Part shown: one piece after another, positions 36,883 to 45,877 of the stretch
Layout of the letters: each line of letters opens with the position of its first letter
How positions within the stretch are numbered: the first letter of the stretch is position 1
DNA from: Streptomyces altiplanensis
Lineage (GTDB): Bacteria > Actinomycetota > Actinomycetes > Streptomycetales > Streptomycetaceae
Length of the DNA: 47,712 bases
Assembly (NCBI GenBank): GCA_003719395.1
Contig: RHMC01000045.1
Span: 1-47,712 of the forward strand
Reading direction: 5' to 3'
Program-made: the position numbers and the translations under genes
Notes under the pieces: generated by a model
Told to the model about the DNA's origin: nothing
The model's database searches: none
Seen by the model: the letters and a program-made list of their open reading frames with translations, nothing else

Positions 36883-37276
36883 GGCGGCTCTCCGTGGTCC
36901 CCCCGGCGACAGAACGGAACAGGGCGGCGCTGACGGGGCGTCCGTCTTTTTGACCATTCTGCTCCTGTGGGACCGGTACGGCGCCCCGGGAGCCCGGCGC
37001 CCCGCGCGGTGCGGGGGCTTTGGGGTCGGTGCCGTGCCGGCGCGTCTCCTTCCGCCATCGTGGCAGGCGACGCGGGGGGCTTCTGGGGGCGGTGGGTGCG
37101 GGGGGCTTCGGGGTCGGTGCCGCGCCGGGGCGTCTCCTCGGGTGCCGAACGTTCGGGTACGGGGACTTCTTCGGGGTGGCTGCGTTCGACGCCCTGCGGG
37201 GAGCGCCCCGGCACGCCCCCTCCCGCCACCGTGGTAGGTGAGGCGGGGGTGCGTGCGTCCCCTGGGGCAGCGGGTG
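36883..37276. repeat. Repeat-rich intergenic region
   Basis: This 394-bp gap contains two pairs of imperfect direct repeats: 37011-37050 with 37098-37138 (about 40 bp, few differences) and 37050-37078 with 37221-37249 (about 29 bp). Reading frames through it are Pro/Arg-rich and not gene-like. The nnaR frame runs on into it only because of a frame break. Confidence 0.7.
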
Positions 37277-38435
37277 TTACGCGTCCGCGTACTTCGTGTC
37301 CGCCGCCGGGTCCAGCGCCAGGCGGTAGCCGCGCTTGACCACCGTCTGGATGAGGTTGGGCGCGCCGAGGGAGGCGCGCAGGCGGGCCATCGCCGTTTCG
37401 ACGGCGTGTTCGTCGCGGCCGGAGCCCGGCAGTGCCCGGAGGAGGTCCGCCCGGGAGACGACCCAGCCCGGACGGCGGGCCAGCGCCCGCAGCAGGGACA
37501 TGCCCGCGGGCGGCACGGGGCGCAGCTCGCCGTCGACCTCGACAGGCGTGGCCGCGGATCTCGACGCTGCGGCCCGCGACCGGCAGGGTGCGGGCGCGGT
37601 TCGGGAGTTCGCGGCAGATCAGCTGGACCAGGGGGCCGAGGCGGAAGCGCTCGGGCTGCGCCGTGTCGATGCCGTGCGCCTGGAGGGGGAGGGCTGTCAC
37701 CGGGCCTACGCAGGCCGACAGTACGTCGTGACCGAGGGCCGCCAGGAGGCCGGGGAGCATGCCGCGTTCCTCGGCCCGGGAGAGGAGGGACGCCGCCGCG
37801 GGGGCGCTGGTGAAGGCCAGGGCGTCCACGCCGCGGCCCACCGTGGCGTCGATGAGGCGGTCGAGCGGCGTGATGTCCTCGGGCGGCATCCAGCGGTAGA
37901 CCGGTACGCCGACGACATCCGCGCCCCCGGCCCGCAGCGCCTCGACGAAGCCGGGCAGCGGTTCGCCGTGCAGCTGGATCGCGATGCGGCGGCCCTGCAC
38001 GCCTTCGGCGAGGAGGCGGTCGAGGACCTCGGCCATGGACTCGGAGGTGGGTGACCACTCCTCGGTGAGGCCGGCGGCGCGGATGGCGCCCTTCACCTTG
38101 GGGCCGCGGGCGAGGAGTTCGACGCCCTGGAGGCGGGACAGGAGGGCCTCGCCCAGGCCCCAGCCGTCCGCCGCCTCCACCCAGCCGCGGAAGCCGATGG
38201 CCGTGGTGGCGATCACCACGTCGGGTGCGTGGTCGATGAGCTGTTCGGTGAGGGTGAGGAGTTCGCTGTCGTCGGCGAGCGGCACGATCCGCAGGGCGGG
38301 GGCGTGCAGGACCGCCGCGCCCCGGCGGGTCAGCAGCGTGCCCAGCTCGTCGGCGCGCCGGGCGGCGGTGACGCCGACGGTGAAGCCCGCGAGCGGGCCG
38401 TGCTCTGGTTCGTGCGTGGTGTTGTTCACGGACAT
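37277..38435 (-). CDS. nnaR: NnaR-type regulator: HemD-like domain plus winged helix, one frame break
   Basis: A protein of about 385 residues. The N-terminal two-thirds has the uroporphyrinogen-III synthase fold (GFTVGVTAARRADELGTLL, VVIATTAIGFRGWVEAADGW, ALAFTSAPAAASLL). The C-terminus is an OmpR-type winged helix (MSLLRALARRPGWVVSRADL, then TAMARLRASLGAPNLIQTV and KRGYRLAL). The two parts are in different frames, apparently due to one extra base at about 37544 (after EIRGHA). This architecture next to narK matches NnaR, described in S. coelicolor as a GlnR-controlled protein of nitrate/nitrite assimilation. It is unlikely to be the heme-pathway HemD. The start ATG at 38435 has AGGAG about 13 nt upstream. 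A hairpin and a GlnR-like site precede it. Confidence 0.9.
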
Positions 38436-38468
38436 CGCTACCCGGCTCCTGTGCTGGTGGTGCGGAGG

Positions 38469-38502
38469 ACCGAGCCTGTCAACACCACGTGACAGGCTCG
38501 GT
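38469..38502. terminator. Hairpin between narK and nnaR
   Basis: A perfect 13-bp inverted repeat (38469-38481 with 38490-38502) with an 8-base loop. It can end narK transcripts or attenuate read-through into nnaR. It overlaps the GlnR-box-like sequence, so binding and termination may compete. Confidence 0.75.
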
Positions 38503-38526
38503 TCCTTCGTATTTCCCGGCCGTTAA
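38489..38526 (-). promoter_or_regulatory. GlnR-box-like sequence upstream of nnaR
   Basis: On the minus strand four 5-mers fall in 11-bp register: TTAAC, GAAAT, GAACC, GTCAC, each separated by six bases. The S. coelicolor GlnR consensus is GTnAC-n6-GAAAC repeated. The match is partial (about 12 of 18 informative bases). Regulation of nnaR by GlnR is reported for S. coelicolor. Confidence 0.5.
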
Positions 38527-38540
38527 CGGAGTCGCGCGGC

Positions 38541-39870
38541 TCAGACCTCGGCGTAGGTGAGCTGCGGCTTCGCCGGTGTGGCGACCGGACGTCGAAGGTA
38601 TACCGCCCAGGTGACCGTGAAGCACACGGCGTAGAAGGCCAGGAAGGAAGCGAAGGCCGCCGTTCCCGTTCCCGCCGTCTGGAAGGACTGGCGGAAGGCG
38701 AGGTTGATCGCCAGCCCGCCGAGCGCGCCGACCGCGCCGATCAGGCCCATGGAGGCCCCGGAGAGCCGCCGCCCGTACGCGGCGCCGCCTCGCCCTCCAT
38801 GCCCTTCGCCAGCGCCTTCGCCTGGAAGATCGCGGGGATCATCTTGTACGTCGATCCGTTGCCGAGGCCGGAGAGGACGAAGAGCGCCGTGAAGCCGGTG
38901 AGGAAGACGGGGAGCGACGCGGTCGTGGAGGCGTAGACGACGACGGATGTCGCGGCCGCCATCGCGGCGAAGTTCCACAGCGTGATGCGGGCGCGCCGAA
39001 GCGGTCGGCGAGGGAGCCGCCGAGGGGCCGGATCAGGGAGCCGAGCAGCGGGCCGATGAAGGTGAGCGAGGCCGCCTGGAGCGGCGTACGGCCGAACTGG
39101 GTCTGGAGGACCAGGCCGAACGCGAAGCTGTAGCCGATGAAGGAGCCGAACGTCCCGACGTACAGGAAGGCCATGATCCACGTGTGCGGGTCGCGGGCGG
39201 CCGCCTTCGCCGCCCCGGTGTCGTTGCGCACGGGCGCCAGGTTGTCCATCCGCAGCGCGGCGCACACGGCCGCGAGGATGATCAGCGGGATGTACGCGCC
39301 GATCAGGACGCGGGGGTGGTCCGCCCCCGCCACGGCGATGACCAGCAGGCCGGCCAGCTGCACGACGGGTACGCCGATGTTGCCGCCGCCCGCGTTGAGG
39401 CCGAGCGCCCAGCCCTTCTTGCGGAGCGGGAAGAAGGAGTTGATGTTGGTCATGGAGGAGGCGAAGTTGCCGCCGCCGACGCCGGTGAGGGCCGCGACCG
39501 CCATGAAGGTGGTGTAGGAGGTGCCCGGCTCCATCACGGCGTACGCCGCGCCCGTGGGCAGCAGGAGCAGCAGCGCGCTGAAGACGGTCCAGTTGCGGCC
39601 GCCGAAGCGTGCCACGGCGAAGGTGTAGGGGATGCGGGCGACCGCTCCGACGAGGGTGGCCGTGCCGATCAGGAAGAACTTGCCGGCCGGGTCGATGCCG
39701 TACTCCGGGCCCATGAAGAGCACCATGACGGACCACAGGGTCCAGATGGAGAACCCGATGTGCTCGGAGAGGACGGAGAAGAGCAGGTTGCGGCGGGCGA
39801 TCCGCTCACCCGTCCGCTTCCAGAAGGTGTCGTCCTCGGGGTCCCACTGTTCGATCCACCGGCCTGCCAT
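38541..39870 (-). CDS. narK: Nitrate/nitrite transporter NarK (MFS), two frame breaks
   Basis: A 12-helix MFS carrier of about 440 residues. NarK/NNP-family features are visible: GFSIWTLWSVMVLFMG in the first helix, RIPYTFAVARFGGRN after helix 2-3, and the nitrate signature GNFASSMTNINSFFPLRKKG, with GLNAGGGNIGVP following. The frame changes near 38990, after SLADRFGAP, and again near 38780, after GMEGEAA. The last helices end in TPAKPQLTYAEV at 38541. The protein imports nitrate or exports nitrite for assimilation. It is transcribed with nnaR downstream, 105 bp apart. A GlnR-box-like site lies 73-110 bp upstream of the ATG, fitting nitrogen control. Confidence 0.92.
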
Positions 39871-39942
39871 GACGTGCCTCCACGAGTGATCGGGTCGTGG
39901 GGGCGACGCTAGGCACGGCGGATTTCAGGCCCGTGCCGTGAG

Positions 39943-39980
39943 GTGACCGGCGCGCAACCTTGCTCTCACCCGGCTGTCAC
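39943..39980. promoter_or_regulatory. GlnR-box-like sequence upstream of narK
   Basis: On the plus strand the 5-mers GTGAC, GCAAC, CTCAC and GTCAC are each separated by six bases, in the 11-bp register of the GlnR consensus (GTnAC-n6-GAAAC, twice). About 14 of 18 informative bases match. The position, 73-110 bp before the narK start, suits an activator site. Confidence 0.6.
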
Positions 39981-40308
39981 CGCTTCTGTGAGCGGCTTCC
40001 CCCGCGGGGTGAGCCGTCGGGCCACAGGCGCGGTCCGCGCTGGGCCGCGACGTCTTCCAGCCGGCCCGCGGCCAAGGTCGTCAGGACGTCGGCGGCCGGA
40101 CGACGATCGGCATCGGAGTGGTGTCCGCGCTCTCGGTGCGGAAGGCGCGGACCGCGCCGGTCGGCAGGACCGCGGCTGCCGGCCCTGGCGTTGCCCGCGA
40201 CCGCGCCGGCCCGGGGGCCGCCGAAGGGCCGGACCGGTTCGCGGACGGTGGCGGGCTCGAGGACGGTGCCGGCGTACGACGCGCTCGTCCGGCAGGCGGG
40301 GTGTCGTG
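39977..40308 (-). pseudogene. Decayed or frameshifted gene remnant, unknown family
   Basis: The gap between narK and the LysR gene has no intact gene, but three stretches on the minus strand look coding by codon third-base GC. First is AGTVLEPATVREPVRPFGG (about 40270-40210). It continues in another frame with AVLPTGAVRAFRTESADTTP and PMPIVVRPP (to about 40085), then returns to the first frame with LTTLAAGRLEDVAAQRG to a stop at 39977. Joined, they give a plausible C-terminal 100 residues of one protein with no start codon. I do not recognise the family. It abuts the LysR stop, so its 5' part seems lost. Confidence 0.4.
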
Positions 40309-41274
40309 TCAGTCGCTGCCGAGCATCAGTGACATGTCGGCCTCGGGGAGCCACCCGTCGGCGGGCAGGTCCAGCCAGCCATGACGCTCCACAAGCCCGT
40401 CCATTGTCCTTTTCAACACGTCAAGCCCCTTGTGCCGCAGCCCTTTTCGCCACACAAGCGAGATGGGCGACAGGGGTACGGGCTTCACGACCGGCCGCAG
40501 CTCCATGCCGGGCACCGTGATGAACTCGGTGCTCGCCAGAACCGACCACCGCCGCCGGCGGACGAGCCGGACGAACTCCTCGGCGCCCTCGATCTCCGGG
40601 AACGGAGCCGCCACCTCGATGCCCCGCCCGGCGAACAGCCGTACCGCCAGATCGGTCCACTCCGCGGTGGCCGGATTGCCCGCCCCCGCGTAGAGGGTCT
40701 CCCCCGCCAGCGCGTCCAGCGGCACCTCGTCCAGCGCGGCCAGCGGATGGTCCTCGCGGAGCAGTACGGCCATCCGCTCGAAGCGCACCGGCCCGTGCTC
40801 CAGCTGGTCGAGCACCGCCGGGTCGAGCCCGGCGACCCGCCCCGACGAGACGTCCAGCCTGCCGCCGAGGATCGCGGCCGCCGCCCCCGTCAGGCCGCTG
40901 TGGAAGCGCGCGACGAACTCGACGTCGGGCGCGGCCGCCCGGGCCTCCTCCAGCACCCGGTGGGCGGTGCCGACCGGCGCGCCGACATCGAAGACCAGCG
41001 GCCGCTCGTCGCGCGCCCAGGCCCCGCCCAGTTCGTCGTACGCCGCCAGCACGCGTCGCGCGTAGGGCAGGAGCCGCTCGCCGTCCGCCGTCAGCGACAC
41101 GCTGCGGGTGGACCGTACGAACAGCTCGGAGCCCACCTCGCGCTCCAGGCGCCGGATGTCACGGCTCAGCGCCTGCTGGGCCACGTAGAGTCTGGCTGCC
41201 GCGCGGGTGAAGTGCAGGTCCTCGGCGACCGCCTCGAAGGCGCGCAGCAGACGAGGCTCGATGTCGTGGGGCAC
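40309..41274 (-). CDS. LysR family transcriptional regulator
   Basis: An intact 321-residue LTTR. The N-terminal winged helix (residues about 5-65) has LLRAFEAVAEDLHFTRAAARL, then VAQQALSRDIRRLEREVG and LFVRSTRSVSLTADGE. The effector domain (residues about 90-300) includes FDVGAPVGTAHRVLEEARAA and FERMAVLLREDHPLA. It diverges from an MFS gene, its likely target, with the regulatory site expected in the short gap (41275-41331). The stop is followed by a remnant gene. The inducer is unknown. Confidence 0.92.
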   Translation of the reverse strand: MPHDIEPRLLRAFEAVAEDLHFTRAAARLYVAQQALSRDIRRLEREVGSELFVRSTRSVSLTADGERLLPYARRVLAAYDELGGAWARDERPLVFDVGAPVGTAHRVLEEARAAAPDVEFVARFHSGLTGAAAAILGGRLDVSSGRVAGLDPAVLDQLEHGPVRFERMAVLLREDHPLAALDEVPLDALAGETLYAGAGNPATAEWTDLAVRLFAGRGIEVAAPFPEIEGAEEFVRLVRRRRWSVLASTEFITVPGMELRPVVKPVPLSPISLVWRKGLRHKGLDVLKRTMDGLVERHGWLDLPADGWLPEADMSLMLGSD

Positions 41275-41331
41275 GCCGCGAACTTACAACGCGGATGCGT
41301 GAATCGGCGCCCAGAAGGTGTTGGACCACCG

Positions 41332-42644
41332 GTGACGCCCGCCGTGAAGCTCGGTCCATGCCCCTCCACGAACCCCCTCCCCCTCTCCTGGCCGTGGCAC
41401 GACGTACTGATCGCCGCGCACCGGCCGGGTCACGGCCCGTACGGACCGCGCCGCCGCGGCCCCCGCCGCCTCTCCCCCTACCGCCGCCTCTTCGCCACCC
41501 CCGGCGCCCGCGCCTTCACCGCGGGCAATCTCCTCGCCCGCATCCCGATGGGCATGTTCAGCGTGAGCGCGGTCATGATGATCGCCGGTTCGCGCGGCTC
41601 GTACGCCCTGGCGGGCGCCGTCACCGCGGCCGGTTTCGCCGCCACCGCCCTGGTGCGCCCTGGACGGCCCGGCTCGTCGACCGGTACGGCCAGGCCCGCG
41701 TCGCGGTGCCCGCCACCGCCGTCGCCGTGCTCGGCTCGCTGGCCCTGCTGCTCTGCGTCCGTCACGACGCACCCGACTGGACGCTCCTCGCCGCGTACGC
41801 CGCGACCGCCACCACCCCCAACACGGGCGGCATGTCCCGCGCCCGCTGGGCCCACCTGCACCGCGACGACCCGGCGGCCCGGCACACCGCGAACTCCTTC
41901 GAGCAGGCCGTCGACGAGCTGTGCTTCATGCTCGGCCCGGTCGCCGCCGCCTTCCTCTGTTCGGCGCTCTTCCCCGAGGCCGGCACCCTGACCGGCGCGG
42001 TCCTCCTGATGACCGGTGTCCTGGTCTTCGCCGCCCAGCGCGCCACGGAACCGCCCGTCGCTCCCCGTGCCAAGACCGCCCGCTCCCCTCTGCGCCTGCC
42101 CGGTGTCCCCGCCCTGCTGACCGTCTTCTTCGCCACCGGTGTGGTCTTCGGCTCCATGGAGATCGTCACTCTCGCCTTCGCCGACGGTCTGGGCCACAGC
42201 GCGGCCGCGGGCCCGGTCCTCGCCCTCCAGGCGGCCGGATCGTGCGTGGCGGGCCTGCTGTACGGATCCGCGCGCCCGGCAGCCGACCCGTACCGCCGCC
42301 TGCTCGTCTGTGTCGCGGCGATGACGGCCCTGATGTTCTTGCCGCTGCTCGCGGCCTCCACCGGCTCGCTGGTCACCGTCGCGGGCGCCCTGCTGCCGGC
42401 GGGCGCGGCCACCGCACCGACGATGGTCACCGGCATGGCGCTGGTCCAACGCATGGTCCCCGAGGCCCAGTTGAACGAGGGCATGACCCTGGCCGTCACC
42501 GCGATCCTGGGCGGCATGGCGGCGGGCTCGGCCACCGGCGGCCGGCTCGCGGAGCACCTGGCCCCGGCCTCGGCCTACCTGGCGCCGGTCGCGGCCGCGG
42601 GCCTGGCCACGGTCTTCTGCGCCGCGCTGCGCCGGCCCCGGTAG
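41332..42644 (+). CDS. Major facilitator superfamily transporter, one frame break, start uncertain
   Basis: An MFS efflux-type carrier of about 435 residues. The first part, from GTG 41332 or 41344, reads SPYRRLFATPGARAFTAGNL and a first helix (MGMFSVSAVMMIAGSRGSYA). A break near 41650-41656 shifts to the frame that gives APWTARLVDRYGQARVAVP, with the MFS loop 2-3 pattern, and the remaining helices to 42644. Codon third-base GC favours the frame used here upstream of the break over the alternative ATG at 41358. The divergent LysR gene is its probable regulator. The substrate is unknown. A very strong terminator follows. Confidence 0.85.
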
Positions 42645-42675
42645 GCGGGGCATGCGTTCCGCGCCCGGTACACCA

Positions 42676-42712
42676 CGAAGGCCCCGCCGTCACAGGGACG
42701 GCGGGGCCTTCG
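42676..42712. terminator. Strong bidirectional terminator
   Basis: A perfect 16-bp inverted repeat (42676-42691 with 42697-42712) with a 5-base loop lies between the MFS gene and the 3' end of ssrA, which converge on it. Confidence 0.93.
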
Positions 42713-42728
42713 TCTCACATGGGAATTG

Positions 42729-43096
42729 TGGAGATGGCGGGAATCGAACCCGCGTCCAACGGTGCGGAGACAGGGCTTCTCCGAGTGCAGTCCGCTACGT
42801 TTTTCTCGGCCCCGGAGATCACACGGACAAGTCTCCGACGGGCTCAGTCACTGTTTGGTTTCCCACCCGATCCCGTGACCGGACCGAGTGGTTTAGTTCC
42901 CTTGATGATGCCAGGATCCGGGTCGGGAACACCCCCGGGCTGACACTTCGCTAGGTCGCTACTTAGGCAGCGAGGGCGAAGGAATCGCGCTTGGAATCGG
43001 CGATTATTGGTTGCGACATATGGTTAACGAGATCATTGCCGCTTCCTCGACTCGCTTCCCCTGCCTCGACATCCGCTGTCGAAACCGATCATCCCC
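42729..43096 (-). ncRNA. ssrA: Transfer-messenger RNA (tmRNA)
   Basis: Trans-translation RNA that rescues stalled ribosomes together with SmpB. The 5' end GGGGATG pairs with CATCTCC at the 3' end (one G-U pair), giving the seven-pair acceptor stem. The T arm GCGGG-TTCGATT-CCCGC is typical, and GGTTTCGACAG near the 5' end is conserved in all tmRNAs. The tag frame in the middle reads ADSKRDSFALAA and a stop, the ALAA end being the ClpXP degradation signal. The terminal CCA is not encoded, as in many actinobacteria. An AT-rich GATAAAA stands upstream of the 5' end as a possible -10. smpB lies 117 bp upstream on the same strand. Confidence 0.95.
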
Positions 43097-43213
43097 ATGT
43101 TGTTTTATCAAGGTGGTGCCGCGCCCCGGGGGGCACAGGTGCCATCGTACGTGAACAACGCACGACCGTGCCAGCCCATTCCTCCCGGCCGGACGGCCTG
43201 TCCCGGCGGGCCC

Positions 43214-43699
43214 TCAGAGCCGCCCGCGCTCCCTGCGCTTCACCGCCGAGATCGCCCGGTTCGTCTCGCGCAGGTCCTGCTTCTCGCGCAGCGTCTGCCG
43301 CTTGTCGTACTCCTTCTTGCCCTTGGCCAGCGCGATCTCGATCTTGGCCCGGCCGTCCTTGAAGTACATCGCCAGGGGCACGATCGTGTGACCCGTCTCC
43401 TGCGACTTGCTCGCGAGCTTGTCGATCTCCGCCCGGTTCAGCAGCAGCTTGCGCTTGCGGCGCGCGGAGTGGTTGGTCCAGGTCCCCTGCGTGTACTCCG
43501 GTACGTGCACGTTGTGCAGCCACGCCTCGCCCCCGTCGAGCTGCACGAAGCCGTCCACCAGCGAGGCGCGCCCCTGCCGCAGGGACTTCACCTCGGTGCC
43601 GGTCAGGACCATGCCGGCCTCGTAGGTGTCGATGATGAGGTAGTCGTGTCGCGCCTTCTTGTTCTGCGCGATCATCTTGCGCCCTTTTTCCTTAGCCAT
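43214..43699 (-). CDS. smpB: SsrA-binding protein SmpB
   Basis: An intact 161-residue tmRNA partner that delivers alanyl-tmRNA to stalled ribosomes. The OB-fold core shows [38 protein letters not shown], and [19 protein letters not shown]. The basic C-terminal tail ([19 protein letters not shown], ending in RRERGRL) becomes helical in the mRNA channel. It lies between the S41 protease gene (18 bp upstream) and ssrA (downstream), all on one strand. Confidence 0.97.
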   Translation of the reverse strand: MAKEKGRKMIAQNKKARHDYLIIDTYEAGMVLTGTEVKSLRQGRASLVDGFVQLDGGEAWLHNVHVPEYTQGTWTNHSARRKRKLLLNRAEIDKLASKSQETGHTIVPLAMYFKDGRAKIEIALAKGKKEYDKRQTLREKQDLRETNRAISAVKRRERGRL

Positions 43700-43717
43700 A
43701 GTGCGGCCATTTTCGCA

Positions 43718-44882
43718 CTACGACCCTCCTCCGAGGCCACTCAATACTGTCCGGGCCCGCTCCTCGGCCCGCTCGCTCACCACGAGGTCAGGGCTGATGC
43801 CCCGGCCGTCGACACTGTGGCCCGCCGGAGTCCGGTAATGGCCGACGGTGAGCTCCGCCACGGAGCCGTCGGGCAGCCGGCTCGGCATCTGGACCGAGCC
43901 CTTCCCGAACGTACGCGAACCCACGGTGACCGCCCGGCCACGGTCCTGGAGCGCCCCCGTGACGAGCTCCGCCGCGCTCATGGTGCCGCCGTCGACGAGC
44001 GCCACGAGGGGCCGGGCGGTGTCCCCGCCCCGGCTCCGCGTGGAGCGCGCGCTGCTCGCCGCGCAGCGTACGTCGCGACCAGGCCGCCGTCGAGGAAGGC
44101 GGACGCGGCGGTGACGGCCTCGGCGACGAGCCCGCCGCCGTTGCCGCGCAGGTCGAGGAGGACGCCGTGGCCCTCGGGCGCGGCGCGGACCGCGTCCCGC
44201 ACCCGCTCGCCCGAGCCCTTGGTGAAGGACGCCACCTTGATCAGCACGGCGTCGCTGTCCGCGAGCGGCTCCACGGTGACGGCCTCGGTGGTGAGGCGCG
44301 CGCGGCGCAGCGTCTCGCTCCACTCGCGCGCACCGCGCTCCAGGCCGAGGACGACGGAGCTGCCCGCCCGCGCCGGGCGTCGCGCAGGAGCCCGACGACT
44401 TCGGTGACGGGACGGTTCGCCACCGGGCGGCCGTCGATCGTACGGAGCCGGTCGCCCTCCCTGACCCCGGCCCGCCCGGCGGGGCCGCCGGACTGCACCC
44501 GGGTCACCTCGATGCGGCCGCCGTGCACGCGCTCGACCCGCAGTCCGACGCCCGTGTACTCGCCGTCGAGTGCCTGCGTGAACTCCTCGTACTCCGCCGG
44601 GTCGTACACCGCGCCCCACCGGTCCCCGCTGCGGCTGACGACCTCTTCGGCCGCCTCCTTGCCGGACTTGCCGTCGGCCATCGCCCGGGCTGCGGCGGCG
44701 GCGACCTCCTCGCGGTCGGCGGTCGCCGCGATCGAACGGGAGGGGAGAGAGGGGGACTTCACCTCGTCGCGCTGCCAGCAGTCGGTGGCGGCGGCGGTGA
44801 CGAGTACGGCCGCGAAAACCAGTGTCAGGGCAGCCCCGCGGCGAATTCCACGGGGACGGAGGGTGACTTCCGGGCCTGGCAT
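43718..44882 (-). CDS. S41 carboxy-terminal processing protease, two frame breaks
   Basis: A membrane-anchored serine protease of about 390 residues (CtpA/Prc family). A single N-terminal helix or signal anchor (GAALTLVFAAVLVTAAATD) is followed by a helical region. The PDZ domain has GVGLRVERVHGGRIEVTRV and GPAGRAGVREGDRLRTIDG. The catalytic part has VLLDLRGNGGGLVAEAV, the nucleophile Ser in GGTMSAAELVTGAL and the base Lys in RTFGKGSVQMP. Frame breaks lie near 44375 (end of PDZ) and near 44040-44062. Such proteases cleave nonpolar C-termini outside the membrane. Upstream, after a 68-bp gap, is ftsX. Confidence 0.88.
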
Positions 44883-44950
44883 GGCGCCGAGTCTAGGACA
44901 AACGAAGGGCGCCGCACGGTCGGTTGACCGTACGGCGCCCGGGGCTCATG

Positions 44951-45868
44951 TCACACCTTGAGGTACTTGCGCAGCGCCACGAACCCGGCGAGCGCGGGCA
45001 TCAGCAGCGCGATCGCGAGCACCAGCGGCAGTTTGGCCAGCACCGCGTCCCAGCCGATGAAGTTGACCAGATTGAGCTTCTCCGACAGCGCCAGGCCGTG
45101 GTCGATCAGGAAGTACCGGCCGACGAGCAGCATCCCGCAGGCGAGCACGCCGCCGATCAGGCCCGCGAACGCGGCCTCCATGATGAACGGCATCTGGATG
45201 TAGAAACTGGACGCGCCGACGAGCCGCATGATGCCCGTCTCGCGCCGCCGGCTGAAGGCGGATACGCGCACGGTGTTGACGATCAGCATCAGCGCGATGA
45301 CGAGCATCAGGGCCATCACGCAGAGTGCGGCCACGTTCATGCCGTTCATCAGCTCGAAGAGGTTGTCGAGGATGCCGCGCTGGTCCTCGACGGAGTGCAC
45401 GCCGTCCCGGCCCGCGAACGCGGTCGCGACCACCTTGTACTTCTCCGGGTCGTCGAGCTTGACCCGGTAGGACTCCTGCATCTGGTCCGGGGTGATGGTG
45501 TCGGCCAGCGAGGTGTCCCCGAACTGCTCCTTGTAGTGCTTGAACGCCTGGTCGGCCGACTCGTAGTGGACGTCCTTGACGATGTCCATCTTGTCGAGGT
45601 CGTCCTTGACCTGCTTCTTCTGCTCCGCGGTGACCGCGCCCTTGTCGCACGTGGAGGCGGTCTCCGCGTCGTTCTTGTTGCAGAAGTAGATCGAGACGTT
45701 GACCTTGTCGTACCAGTAGCCCTTCATCGTGCTCACCTGCTCGCGCATGAGCAGGGCCCCGCCGAAGAGGGCGAGGGAGAGAGCGACGGAGATGACCACC
45801 GCGAAGGTCATGGTGAGATTCCGGCGGAGACCGACGCCGATCTCCGACAGGACGAACTGGGCGCGCAT
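44951..45868 (-). CDS. ftsX: Cell division protein FtsX
   Basis: An intact 305-residue permease-like partner of FtsE. Helix 1 (FAVVISVALSLALFGGALL) is followed by an extracellular domain (residues about 45-175). Three helices close the protein, with the signature RRRETGIMRLVGASSFYIQMPF between helices 2 and 3. FtsEX couples ATP use to activation of cell-wall hydrolases at division. The extracellular part has two cysteines 11 residues apart (FCNKND and STCDKG), which could form a disulphide outside the cell. It starts 9 bp after ftsE, as an operon. Confidence 0.96.
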   Translation of the reverse strand: MRAQFVLSEIGVGLRRNLTMTFAVVISVALSLALFGGALLMREQVSTMKGYWYDKVNVSIYFCNKNDAETASTCDKGAVTAEQKKQVKDDLDKMDIVKDVHYESADQAFKHYKEQFGDTSLADTITPDQMQESYRVKLDDPEKYKVVATAFAGRDGVHSVEDQRGILDNLFELMNGMNVAALCVMALMLVIALMLIVNTVRVSAFSRRRETGIMRLVGASSFYIQMPFIMEAAFAGLIGGVLACGMLLVGRYFLIDHGLALSEKLNLVNFIGWDAVLAKLPLVLAIALLMPALAGFVALRKYLKV

Positions 45869-45877
45869 GGCGTCCTT

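Noticed and set aside
36879..38435. A 518-residue HemD-like protein with a long Pro/Arg tail
   Set aside because: The tail arises after a one-base break near 37544; the real C-terminus is a winged helix in another frame.
42729..42765. A separate tRNA gene suggested by the T-arm-like sequence
   Set aside because: The arm belongs to the tRNA-like domain of ssrA; there is no anticodon arm in the expected place, and the 5' partner of the acceptor stem is 360 bp away.
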